From assembly GCA_019677205.1 (NCBI GenBank), contig JAAMXY010001773.1, positions 1 through 15,817 on the forward strand: a stretch of 15,817 nucleotides of DNA, given 5' to 3'. Shown here piece by piece: positions 7,977-15,817 of this stretch (position 1 is the first letter of the stretch; every line of letters begins with the position of its first letter). The notes under the pieces were generated by a model. The model was not told the DNA's origin, ran no database searches, and was given only the letters and a program-made list of their open reading frames with translations. The position numbers were made by a program, and so were the translations under genes. This DNA comes from Pinguiococcus pyrenoidosus. Its lineage: Eukaryota; Sar; Pinguiophyceae; Pinguiochrysidales; Pinguiochrysidaceae.

Positions 7977-8994
7977 ATGCAGTCTCGGTCAAAGTCCGTG
8001 GCGCGCAGGGCTCAGCCGTCCAAGAGGTGATCTCTGTCGGGCGCTCCGGAGCTTTTTCAATTGAAGACGCTTCCGTGCAGCACCAAGTGCACCTAACTTT
8101 CCTGACGGTCTTGCCATTCTCCCCACCCCCGAATCCAATTCATAGGGAATGGTATCCTGCGCTGCGAGACCCGATTCTGCTGCGCTTCTTTCGCCGCTTT
8201 CCAGAGCCGTCTTGGCCGCTTGTCCGGGACACCTTGATGCTCCACGGCCTACGCGCGCTCGCCTCGGAGCGGCCGCTGGAGAGCGCCAGTCTGGAGGACA
8301 TCAAGCTGCTTCGCATCGCCGCGAGGAAGTTCTTGACGGCACTGACGGCCTCAAATCCGCGCTTGAGCCGCTTCGACGCGCAGCGGCAGCGGCGAAGCGA
8401 AGGCGCCGGAGTGCTGTTCCAGCAGGTGCCGGACAGGACCTCTCGCGTGTCCGAAGCCAAGTGCATCCGCCCAGACGTTCTGCAGACGTATCCATTCGTG
8501 GATGATGTCGGCACCGTGGAAGAGGTTCTGCATGGCCCCGCAGGCAAAGGTCCTTACCAGATGCACCCGGCGGCGCCGGAAGAATTATATGCGGACGTGG
8601 AGGGAATGATCGACGGGAATGCGTATGGCGCAGAGAGCGATGCCTTCGGATCGACAGCACGGGATGACGTGGATGCCGTGAAGCTCCTGGACCTGGATGT
8701 GCGCGAAGCGCAGCGCCTCTCGGAGCGGGTGTTCAAGGAGTACAGCATCGGGAGCGCCAACGGAATCTGCGGCGACACCCTTCGAGACGCGCTCCAGGAG
8801 CTGTTCGGAAGCGATGCGCTGAGCCAGATGCCCCTGGAAAGCATGCTGCCGAAGCCGTTGTCATCCTGGGCCAAGAGACCGCCGCTGCCATCGGTTGCTC
8901 GGGTTTCTCCTCGCGTCTCGCTGCAGCAGTGGAGACGGATCGTGAAGACGCTCGCGAACTACTTGGACCGAAGCTCCCGCGAGGAAGCAGCAGC

Positions 8995-9027
<33 letters not shown>

Positions 9028-10716
9028 GGTGGCGGAGGGGGGACAGATGTCCGCGTGGGGGCAGCACATGCACGGTAGAGAACCCTCGCCTGCTGCTGGA
9101 CAGGGTTGGCGCGAGAGCAAGCCAACGCCCGAAGAGCAGACTGGTCAAATGGATGAAGATATTGGCTTCGCCCCGGAACCCCGAGAACAGGACGCAGGTG
9201 TCGCGAACGGCCTTCCTACGCGATTCCTGCCTGCGAGGCAGCGGCTCGCCGCGCAAACGACCTCCGCGCGGGAGAAAATGAGAGACAAGTACGAGGCTCT
9301 TGGGGACGACGGACTTGCGACGTCCGCGCCGCCGGCCTTCGCTTCGCCGCTAGGCGCTCCCACTGGGACGAGGCGCGCGTCCATGAACAAGCAGAGAAAG
9401 AGACAGCCTTCCCACAGCCGGGGCACTCAGCCAGCGGCGTCGACGACTGCAGATCCTCGCGCCGCGCGGCTTGGCATCCACAACAGCTCGCTCGCCGCAG
9501 CTGGCGATGGCGGGCGCCGTTTGCCGCGGTACTTGCAGAACGTCCAGAGTCGGATCGGGGAGCTTGTCAAGGAGGACCGCCGCGGCAGGCAAATTTCTAC
9601 GAAGGAGAAGACCGAAGCCATCAAGCTGGCCATCGCGAGGGAACGGTATCATCAGCTCAAGGTCCGTGCTATGGAGGGACGCGCCGTGGCACCCTCCCCG
9701 GGTTTCTCGGTGTTTTCGGTTTTGCCTTTCAATTCCTATCCTTTTCGCGCCTGGCCACTTCGAACAAAAACAACTAACATGGAGCACTGTATCCAGGAGG
9801 CACGTCGACAAGCCGAGGCGCGCGTGAGGTCAAGCGCGGCCGGCGAGGATGACACGGACTTCGTACTCCCGGTTCCTCCGGCACGGCACGGCGACGTCGG
9901 TGAACGCAAGGGCGAGAGTGCACGCGAAATTGCCGATGCCTACTTGCGCAGTGACTTTCCAGAAGTCTTGGAGATGGGCTTTGACGCAGACTTGGAGAGG
10001 CTCGCGGAGTATATGAAGCCGGGGGCAGAGCTCGAGACCCCGACCGACGAGGGCGAAGCTCCGCAGAGGGAGGCGAAGACCTCCTGGGTGATGGATTACG
10101 GACATGTGGATTGCTTCCCGGAGCTGGACGAGGACAAGGCGGGGACAGCAGACGTCGACGAGTCAACCTTTGCGGACCTCGGCACCAGCGACGAGGACTT
10201 TGAGAAGATCGACGAGCTCGTTCGGAAGCAGGACCGCACGATCCGCTCGAGGAAGCAGGAGCTTTCGCGGACGCTTCTGCCCGCGAATCTGCAGGGCAGG
10301 GAGAGAGGCACCGGGGCAGCTGCGGAAGAGGGGGAGAAAGCGGGCACGAGCAGCGACTCGATCGCCACGGAAGACCTCATCCAGTCCTTCGAGAATGACC
10401 CCGTCTTGGCGCAGCTCATGAAGGAGCAAACAGCGGCGAGTTCGGGCCGGATTGATGAGACGGACCTGACTTCCCTGTTGGAAGGCGAGGAATCTATCTT
10501 AAGGGAGCTGGAGAGCATGGAGCGGGGCGCGCAGCTGGGAACTGGCACATCGAGGGCAGCCAGGATCAGCAGCCTTCGCGCATCCCACGGTAGAGAAGCC
10601 ACCCCCAGCTTGAAGCCCGGACTAGGTAAGTGGTGGCTCAACTCCTAGTGATGAGGGCCTCTGTGAGCCAAGATCACACATTGGCAAGCGTATCACTAAC
10701 ACAACACGACACAACA

Positions 10717-10771
<55 letters not shown>

Positions 10772-11349
10772 TTCACTCACTCTCTTGGCTTGCCTCGTGG
10801 ATGCAGGATCCCCCTTTACTGGCGGAAGGATGGCCAGTGAGAGCGACCCCAGCTCGCTTGAGGACGCGACCGAGGCGAGGAGAGGGGATGCAATCGATTT
10901 CGCGTTGTCCGATTCGGAGCAGAAGACGGGATCGTCGATGAGCACCTACGAGATGGCAGACGCGGCAGCGATGAGCTCTCACGCAGTCCTGCACGATGTC
11001 CTAGCAAAAGGACGACTGCCCGAAGGAATTGAAGGTGTGTGAAATTGGTTCTGGGATGGCCCGCTCGCATCATCCCAGAAGCAGAAAGCGAGCCACGCAC
11101 AAGGAAAAGAAACACCAGCGATTCACCAAGGCCACGTTCTCATCAATCGCCTTCGCGTTTTCGACAGACTCGGCAGATCAGGGTGGTGAGTTTGACAATG
11201 AGGACGAGAGGATGGCTGCCGCGGCGCTGGAAGCCATCCAAGCCGCCACCGCGGCCACAAGGGGGGCGACACTCGCGGCGAATGAGGCAATCGTGGCCGC
11301 GGAAGAGCGAGCGGGTCAGCAAGGAGGCCCGGATGCATTGGAAAGTTGA
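7977..11349 (+). CDS. large unrecognised protein with disordered, poly-Ala and coiled-coil regions
   Basis: Five exons: 7977-8026, 8146-9661, 9797-10625, 10807-11034 and 11168-11349, 934 residues. The uninterrupted frame runs from 7874 to 10648, but its 5' part has no ATG. A perfect Kozak ATG (GCCGCC ATG) at 7977 in another frame joins through intron 8027-8145 (AGAG|GTGATC...TTCATAG) to REWYPALRDPILL, which I take as the real N terminus. Later introns: 9662-9796 (AAG|GTCCGT, CTAAC branch-like site, ATCCAG), 10626-10806 (TAG|GTAAGT...GATGCAG, with a CT repeat) and 11035-11167 (AAG|GTGTGT...CGACAG; the acceptor 9 nt later also works). The N-terminal 70 residues and about 220-295 are helical and ordered-looking. 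A run of about 14 Ala (about 298-311) precedes a long Pro/Gly/Ser-rich disordered part. A basic coiled coil spans the 9662 junction, and the tail is acidic, then Ala/Glu-rich helical. I see no named domain and cannot assign a function; an E2F-type promoter site hints at cell-cycle control only weakly. Its stop is 31 bp from that of the convergent HIT gene. Confidence 0.75.
8987..9028 (+). repeat. GCA/GCG triplet tract encoding poly-alanine
   Basis: About 14 consecutive Ala codons (four GCA, six GCG, one GCA, three GCG), followed by Val-Ala. Interrupted triplet tracts of this kind change length by slippage, so the run is likely variable between strains. It sits at the boundary between an ordered helical segment and a disordered linker. 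Confidence 0.8.
10723..10763 (+). repeat. TC dinucleotide microsatellite inside an intron
   Basis: About 20 uninterrupted TC units lie 43 nt upstream of the 3' splice site at 10806. They extend the pyrimidine tract of that intron, the longest clear one in the window (181 nt). Length variation here could influence splice-site strength. Confidence 0.9.
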
Positions 11350-11380
11350 CAAGGTTCTTGGTTTTTTGGCCCTTCCCCCT
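11350..11380. other. 31-bp gap between convergent stop codons
   Basis: The plus-strand 934-residue gene stops at 11349 and the minus-strand HIT gene stops at 11381. Both transcripts must place their 3' UTRs inside the opposing gene, so the mature mRNAs should overlap in antisense. No poly(A) signal is visible within the gap itself. Confidence 0.75.
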
Positions 11381-12664
11381 TCATCTTGTGTTGTTCTCTG
11401 CGGACGCGCTCGACCATTCATCCAGGCATCTCCGCAAGGCCTCTTGATCTTGGGGACGTGTGTGCTGGAGACTGGCCCCGATGGTGTCTGCGTTCGCCGC
11501 TTCGAACTGATCGAAGGACTCCACCTGGAACATTCCGCACATCTGCGCGCTGCCGATCTTCAACGTCGGGAAGTCCGGCGCGACTTCCGCCTCTGCCCTC
11601 CTCACGAACAAGACTACTTGGCCGCCCAGGCCGCAAAGGTTGTGAGTGAGGCGACCGAGGCTGGGCTGCTGCTCCTCGAGCATGTCCAGGACGTCCCTCA
11701 CCGCACTTCCAATCGCCACGCTGGCCGTCTCGTGGTCATCACCGACGTTTGTTGCAGACACGTGAAGCGCAAAGGCCGGGTAATCCAGCTCGGAAAGGCA
11801 GACCTCCACTCCATCGTATCCCTTCCCCCACGAGGCCAAAGCTCCCCTCTCCATCGCGATCTCGACGGCATATCGCTGCCCCTCCGGTCTTCGCCACGCG
11901 TGGGCGTGGATGTGGTTCTGCGACGCCCCTGCCCTCGGCGCATTGTAGTTGACGCAGTAGTTCAAGCCCGGTGCCTCCGCGTTGGCAGCGCGGCAAAACA
12001 AGGTCAGGTCCTGTGCATCCTGGCGCAAGAGCTCCTGCGCGCGATTGTTCTGCGGCTCTTCCAGCGACGGAAACAGCAGGTAATGACCGTCTTTCTCGCC
12101 GGGACTGATGTTGAAGTGCACCTCCCACTCGCGGTCCAGAAGGCCCCGAAGCTGTCCGAGGCGCTGGCGCAGCTCCAGCCGCAGTGGCCCCGTCACGAAG
12201 CTGTCGGTCTGCGGGTCGTAGGGGGGCAGCTCGCCCAGCTTGGGCGTCGCCGGCGGTCGGAGCGCTCTGGTGGGCAGTAGCGTCACCAGAAACTGTCCTT
12301 CTCCTCTGCTTTGCGGCGCTGCGGAACTCTCTCCAAAGGCCGGCGCTTCGTCCTCCGTCCTGGCGAAGAACACGATCTCGGCCGCGCGGAACTCGAGGCC
12401 GGTCAGCACTTGGCGCCCGTCCCCGGCCGGAACCTGTGTGCGGATGGCGCCGCTGCGGACCAGGTGTCTCCACGCGACGTCCAGCTCTCGCCAGGTGCTG
12501 TAGAGCGGCGTCATGGCGGCGCGATGGCCCGAGATCCGCCCCGGATCCCCCAGGCCGCGGCGGGCGCTGAGCAGCGCGGCGGAAGGTGAGAGGGCGCTGA
12601 GCGCCGCAAGGGAGAGGGGGAGGACTTGGGCGACTGCGCGAAGAGGAGAGCGGCGTGAAGTCAT
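11381..12664 (-). CDS. HIT-superfamily nucleotide phosphorylase/transferase (Ap4A / GDP-galactose phosphorylase-like)
   Basis: A single exon of 427 residues. The open frame extends 9 codons further upstream but without an ATG, so the start is the ATG at 12664 (AAC ATG A). Residues about 9-33 are hydrophobic then Arg-containing, consistent with a signal or organelle-targeting peptide. Catalytic features: LPPYDPQTD (146-154), HFNISPGEKDGHYLLFPS (183-200), YNAPRAGASQNHIHAHAW (240-257) with the triad H251/H253/H255, and a C-terminal IGSAQMCGMF block (370-379). Known: this order (N-terminal strand, NxSP.E.GH, then GAS.NH.H.H) is that of Ap4A phosphorylases and of VTC2-type GDP-L-galactose phosphorylases, where the central His carries the nucleotidyl intermediate. 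Inference: it phosphorolyses a dinucleotide or nucleotide-sugar; which one cannot be told. The third residue of the motif is His, whereas the transferase branch usually has Gln. A second ATG at codon 51 has a near-perfect Kozak context, so a shorter untargeted form is possible. A two-codon uORF lies just upstream. Confidence 0.75.
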   Translation of the reverse strand: MTSRRSPLRAVAQVLPLSLAALSALSPSAALLSARRGLGDPGRISGHRAAMTPLYSTWRELDVAWRHLVRSGAIRTQVPAGDGRQVLTGLEFRAAEIVFFARTEDEAPAFGESSAAPQSRGEGQFLVTLLPTRALRPPATPKLGELPPYDPQTDSFVTGPLRLELRQRLGQLRGLLDREWEVHFNISPGEKDGHYLLFPSLEEPQNNRAQELLRQDAQDLTLFCRAANAEAPGLNYCVNYNAPRAGASQNHIHAHAWRRPEGQRYAVEIAMERGALASWGKGYDGVEVCLSELDYPAFALHVSATNVGDDHETASVAIGSAVRDVLDMLEEQQPSLGRLTHNLCGLGGQVVLFVRRAEAEVAPDFPTLKIGSAQMCGMFQVESFDQFEAANADTIGASLQHTRPQDQEALRRCLDEWSSASAENNTR

Positions 12665-12666
12665 GT

Positions 12667-12675
12667 TCAGCTCAT
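12667..12675 (-). promoter_or_regulatory. minimal two-codon uORF before the HIT-enzyme start
   Basis: ATG AGC TGA ends two nucleotides before the main ATG at 12664. If the transcript includes it, ribosomes finishing at this stop lie too close to initiate efficiently at the main ATG and may instead reach the strong-context ATG at codon 51. Its presence in the mRNA is assumed; the 104-bp spacer to the cyclophilin stop suggests a short 5' UTR. Confidence 0.35.
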
Positions 12676-12734
12676 GACCGAAGCGCCGCAAGCAGAAGAG
12701 AGAGGGAGGCAGAGACGAAGACAGCGACAGAAAC

Positions 12735-12757
12735 AGAGAGAGAGAGAGAGAGAGAGA
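12735..12757 (+). repeat. AG dinucleotide microsatellite between HIT and cyclophilin genes
   Basis: About 11 uninterrupted AG units in the 104-bp spacer between the cyclophilin stop (12769) and the HIT-enzyme ATG (12664), both on the minus strand. Read on that strand it is a CT tract, which in many eukaryotes marks promoters or 5' UTRs, so it may belong to the HIT gene's promoter. Confidence 0.85.
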
Positions 12758-12768
12758 CCCGTTTAATC

Positions 12769-13714
12769 TTAGGAGATGCGCTCAGCGCTGACGATGTAAC
12801 TCAACTCGGGGAACTCAGCTGACAGATACGGATTGCCCTCTCGGACGATGCGGCCCTGCTTCGGCCCGCGGCCACGCGGTGGGCCGTCTCCATAAGCTGA
12901 ATAGATGCGGTCCACTACCTCCATGCCTTCCACAACGATGGCGAACGGCGAGAAGCCTGTGATGGGCACATCCCAGAAGAGAGGGTTGGAAGGTGTTGAT
13001 TAAGAAGATTCCGAGGCATCTCGAGCGTCTCCGACTCTCTCGTCTCTCGCCGATTCCGTGTCAAACGGCTCGTACCCATGCGGTCCAACCGTGCGTTGTC
13101 GCGGAAGTTGAGGAAAAGCTGCGTGGTGCGCGTGTTGGGCCCGGAGCTCGCGAAAGTGAGGGAGCCGCGCTTGTTGGACGTCACCACCGGATCGTCCAGG
13201 ATCTTGCGGTCTTTCCAAGTCTCTGTCACCTGCGTTTTCATTTCATGGGGAAAGAGAGAGGGCCACAAGCATGGCGGGTGCGATTGAGACGCCGTCCAGC
13301 ACCAGAGAGAGAAAAAAAACACTCCATCAAACCACACGTTGACGCACCGATGGGTCTCCATTCAGTCCGAACTGCGCGACGAAGTTGGGAATGACGCGGA
13401 AGAATCGGACGTCGGAGAAGAAGTCCTCCTTCAGCAGCTCTCCAAACCGCGCAGCGCCCAGCGGCGCCCACTCCGGATGCACTTCCAAGACGAACGCGGC
13501 CCTCTCCCTCGGACTTGCCAGCGCCAAAGATTATACAGAGAGGGGAAAACGCCAGTTAGCGGAGAAGGATTTCGTGCCCTTTCCACTTCGACTCGCGAAA
13601 TTCGCCAGTTACGCACCTCAGCGCCACCGTGACCCTCACGCGATACGCATCTTCGTGACTCACGTCCGCAGAGCTCAGCTGCGACAGCAGCAGCAGCGCG
13701 AAGATGCTCCTCAT
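12769..13714 (-). CDS. secretory cyclophilin-type peptidyl-prolyl cis-trans isomerase
   Basis: Four exons: 13714-13617, 13513-13348, 13229-13076 and 12956-12769, 201 residues. Introns: 13616-13514 (TGAG|GTGCGT...GCAAG), 13347-13230 (TCG|GTGCGT...ACGCAG) and 13075-12957 (ATGG|GTACGA...TCACAG). All three joins restore the family sequence exactly. Residues 1-16 (MRSIFALLLLSQLSSA) are a classic signal peptide. The PPIase core follows: FFRVIPNFVAQFG with the catalytic Arg (about 72), NKRGSLTFA, GPNTRTTQLFLNF, LDRMGFSPFAIVVEGMEVVD. The C-terminal part (GRGPKQGRI, EGNPYL, FPELSYI) matches the extension of a cyclophilin subgroup common in protists and bacteria. Role: Pro isomerisation and folding in the secretory pathway; the C terminus (AERIS) has no KDEL-like retrieval signal, so secretion or onward sorting is possible. 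The gene lies head to tail with the HIT gene, whose ATG is 104 bp beyond this stop. Confidence 0.93.
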
Positions 13715-14943
13715 CACGTGAGCTGACAAGATGGGGGTTTTCGTTATCTCCGCCGCTCTTCAAGATCTGGGGGAAGTGCTCGAGCAACTGCTGCAGTCCG
13801 CCGAGCTGCGAAGGCCTCTGCGACGCACCAGCGGTCTGGAGGCGAAGCAAAAGCGGCGGGAACAGCGTGGAACCTGTGGCGCTCTTCGTTCTCTTTCTGT
13901 GCCTTTGGACCGAACGCGATTGCGGCGCGGATGTCAGCTGATCCGTCCATCCATCTGTCACAAGGCGGGCCTCGCCAAGTGGTCTCTGTCCGGCGCCGCT
14001 TTCGTCTCCCGCGCCTTGGGCCGCAGGGGTGAAACTACGACGCCCCTGATAGACGCGAGGGTCGATGGGACAGATTGGGGGAAGAGCCCGGTCAAGCGCC
14101 GATGCAGCAACGTGTGGTTGTGAAGAGGTAATGATGGAGAAGTGGGGGAAACTGCCGAGTGATGTGATGTAAATCCTGAAGGAAGTGCCGTCTGACGTCC
14201 AAAACGGACACATGGGATGGAAAATTATCCAGAAGAATCAGAGATAAGCTGATCATGCAAGCTGCGTCTTCGTGAGATGCTCTGCTGTGTTTCAAGCGCC
14301 TTGCAGTGGCGGTCGCTAACCGCTCCTCATCGCCCTCAAAGGTATTCACTGCTTCACTGGGGTAGCGGAGCATTTCGCTTGCAAGCCCCATCGAGCAAAG
14401 ACAAGGCCAGCACCTAGTCCTTGTCAGAGAGGCCTGGAGGGTTGACATGGTGGGAGCGTCGAGAGTGGGGCGTTTCTGGTGAAGGACAAGGTGTCTTCAC
14501 GGGCCATGCGAGCGGCGTCATGGGAGAGGGAGAGAGAGAGAGAGTGCGCGAGCGCTGCCAGCAGCGGATCTTTGGATGATTCTGAAAAGCCGAAACTCTA
14601 TGCAGCGTCTTGCACGTCGCTTGCGTCGCATAAGCCGTTTTCCCGATGTGAGCTCAGAGCTGGCACTAGCAGCGCGACTACCCAGCGGGCCTGGCGTGTT
14701 CCTCCTCTTGCTTGCCTCACGAGCATTGCCGTCTCGAATTTGGGAGAGGATGCCGCAAGAAGAGACTGCTGGGGCCGCTTGTGCAACCCCAGTCTAGCAT
14801 CAGTAAACGCAGCGGCAGCGATAGCGGCGGCAGCAGGAGCAGCAACGGCAGCCGAGGGGGGTTCAGTTGCTTGAGGCAGAGAAGAACTTCAAGAAGAGTG
14901 TCTTGATCTCATGAGGAGGCTAGCCAGCCGATGCTCTAATGCT
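13715..14943. other. 1.2-kb region without a convincing gene
   Basis: This lies between the cyclophilin start and the stop of the right-hand minus-strand gene. Several open frames were weighed: minus 14448-14092 (118 codons, CACC ATG start, mixed codon use), minus 13431-14213 (a stretch around 13740-13830 has GC-rich third positions), plus 13731-14123 (its ATG only 16 bp from the cyclophilin ATG) and plus 14576-14797 (73 codons with an Arg-rich start and a hydrophobic segment). None shows a family signature. It also holds an AG repeat near 14531 and interrupted GCA/GCG triplets around 14807-14855. Small or lineage-specific genes remain possible. Confidence 0.4.
14531..14544 (+). repeat. short AG-rich microsatellite
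   Basis: Seven AG units preceded by GGGAGAGGG, in the gene-poor stretch. With the runs at 10723 and 12735, this is one of three CT/AG dinucleotide tracts in the window, all outside coding sequence. Confidence 0.7.
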
Positions 14944-15450
14944 CTACTGCTTTGCTACTTTCATCATGATACGCACGCGGAACTGATCGGGCTTGCTCGT
15001 CATCATCGCCGCCTGAGCAGACTCCGGGACGCACTCGCTCGGAAGGGGAATCCGGAAGGATCCGTGCCTTCCCACCTTGAGCCAGAGGCACTCCTTCGAC
15101 GCCCGGAGATGCAGCTCCGAGTCCTCGACGCCTTTCTTCCGCAAGACGGTTGCGTCCACTTGCAGGCTACTGCGGTTGGATCGGATCGAGTAGCTCGATC
15201 CCTTGGACTCGTTCTGGCCGGTGCTCTTCTCTCTCAGCTGTGGCTTTTTCGTGCTGCTTGCTTCAGGCTCTCCTTTCCTCGGCCTAGCGGGTGGTGCCGC
15301 CGGCGTGCTGGAAGAAATGTCAAAGACACCTGCCGGCGAGCCCAGCAAGGCGAAGCGTGAGGCAAAGCATGGCAGCAGCCGTGGCGCCCCAAGACGCGAA
15401 GGTTCCGGCAACGTACCATCCTGGCCCAGCTCCACGATCTCGTCCGCCAT
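14944..15450 (-). CDS. small protein, possible CS/PIH1-like C-terminal domain
   Basis: Model: exons 15450-15417 and 15329-14944, 139 residues, from ATG at 15450 (GCA ATG G). Intron 15416-15330 has a strong donor (G|GTACGT) and a GGCAG acceptor; it is 87 nt, in frame and stop-free, so retention gives a 168-residue form. After a Ser/Pro/Lys-rich disordered region, the last about 65 residues alternate polar and hydrophobic residues: SELHLRAS, CLWLKV, FRIPLPSE, AQAAMMT, FRVRIMMK. This pattern resembles the CS-like beta-sandwich at the C terminus of PIH1-family (dynein-assembly, Hsp90 co-chaperone) proteins, but no diagnostic motif is present and I rate that guess low. The frame stays open upstream of the ATG to about 15550, so the 5' end may be internal, with splicing from a donor at 15769. 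Confidence 0.5.
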   Translation of the reverse strand: MADEIVELGQDGTLPEPSRLGAPRLLPCFASRFALLGSPAGVFDISSSTPAAPPARPRKGEPEASSTKKPQLREKSTGQNESKGSSYSIRSNRSSLQVDATVLRKKGVEDSELHLRASKECLWLKVGRHGSFRIPLPSECVPESAQAAMMTSKPDQFRVRIMMKVAKQ

Positions 15451-15817
15451 TGCCAATGAGCAGCGCGCCTCCAGTGCCTTCTTGCAGCCTCTGGCCTCTG
15501 GCAGCCTTTCAAGGCTTGTCGAGCTCTTGGAAGTGCACCGCGCGGAGACACTGCGGGGAGCAGCGCAGCCGTGTGCAGTTTTTCCTTGTTCTGCTGTTCC
15601 CCAGTTTTGAATTGATCAGCTGATATGAATTTACTGTATATTTTCAAAACAATAAAGTCTATGATCTGAAATATGTTTGACGGTTTCGTGTCGATATCGC
15701 GCAAGGCATCATGATGGAAGACAACGAGGGGTTGCGGGGATTCTGCATCCACTTCGCTTTCATACTTACCTGCCACGGCGTTGGTGCTGCTCACGAAGAG
15801 CGCTGCGCGGACGAGGA
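15451..15817. other. AT-rich upstream region with a candidate exon at the right edge
   Basis: On the minus strand 15817-15770 is open in two frames and ends at a near-perfect donor, GCAG|GTAAGTATG (15769). One frame reads LVRAALFVSSTNAVA, which looks like real protein. Two acceptors could link it to the gene below: CCCCGCAG ending at 15551 (phase 2), or CTGCCAG ending at 15498 (phase 1, giving NAVAEARGCKKALEAR and then MADEIVELG). The sequence between, about 15600-15720, is AT-rich, as an intron or promoter might be. It is equally possible that the exon belongs to a separate gene. An AATAAA at about 15651 is on the plus strand. Confidence 0.4.

Noticed and set aside
11039-12280. 413-codon plus-strand open frame opposite the HIT-superfamily gene
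   Set aside because: Its translation is Arg/Leu/Pro-rich without a domain and lies antisense to a gene with clear catalytic motifs; such frames arise from GC-rich third positions.
14807-14855. GCA/GCG triplet cluster as a coding poly-Ala tract
   Set aside because: It lies in a frame without a domain, in the 3' flank of the right-hand gene, with no convincing start or homologous block.
15645-15660. AATAAA-like polyadenylation signal on the plus strand
   Set aside because: No supported plus-strand gene ends before it; the region is more likely intron or promoter of a minus-strand gene.
1-15817. Prokaryotic operon, mobile element, CRISPR array or viral insertion
   Set aside because: No transposase, integrase, terminal repeats, spaced direct repeats or viral proteins were seen; introns and domain types are eukaryotic throughout.

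Overview
The window is nuclear DNA of a GC-rich microbial eukaryote, most likely a unicellular alga or another compact-genome protist. Every recognisable gene has a eukaryotic family signature: PAM2/CUE/CCCH/Smr, HMG box, PX plus EF-hand, a secretory cyclophilin. Frames join only through short GT-AG introns of 67-181 nt (one candidate of about 220 nt), several starts have Kozak-like contexts, and genes sit 31-800 bp apart. No rRNA, tRNA, CRISPR array, transposon or prokaryotic operon was seen. The lineage cannot be fixed from this sequence. The gene models below come from joining conserved protein blocks across consensus splice sites by eye.

Layout, left to right. 1-562: no gene seen. 563-2280 (-): three-exon PAM2-CUE-CCCH-DUF1771-Smr protein, a probable ribosome-linked mRNA nuclease. 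2281-3082: divergent promoter. 3083-3871 (+): small HMG-box protein. 3872-4322: convergent gap. 4323-6118 (-): PX / EF-hand / SH3BGR-glutaredoxin-like / EF-hand fusion. 6119-6724: spacer with an AT-rich island and a perfect hairpin. 6725-7555 (-): unrecognised protein with a mitochondrial-type N terminus. 7556-7976: second divergent promoter. 7977-11349 (+): five-exon, 934-residue unrecognised protein. 11381-12664 (-): HIT-superfamily (Ap4A / GDP-galactose phosphorylase-like) enzyme. 12769-13714 (-): four-exon secretory cyclophilin. 13715-14943: about 1.2 kb without a convincing gene. 14944-15450 (-): short protein with a possible CS/PIH1-like C terminus, whose 5' end may continue into a candidate exon at the right edge.

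The genes do not form an obvious pathway; this is ordinary compact eukaryotic gene order with two divergent pairs and convergent neighbours. The most distinctive items are the multidomain PX/EF/thioredoxin-fold protein, the Smr nuclease carrying both PAM2 and CCCH modules, two proteins I cannot place, E2F-type sites in both divergent promoters, a set of stop-free introns with lengths divisible by three, and the uORF/dual-start arrangement of the HIT enzyme. I did not find clear evidence of a wholly new biological system.
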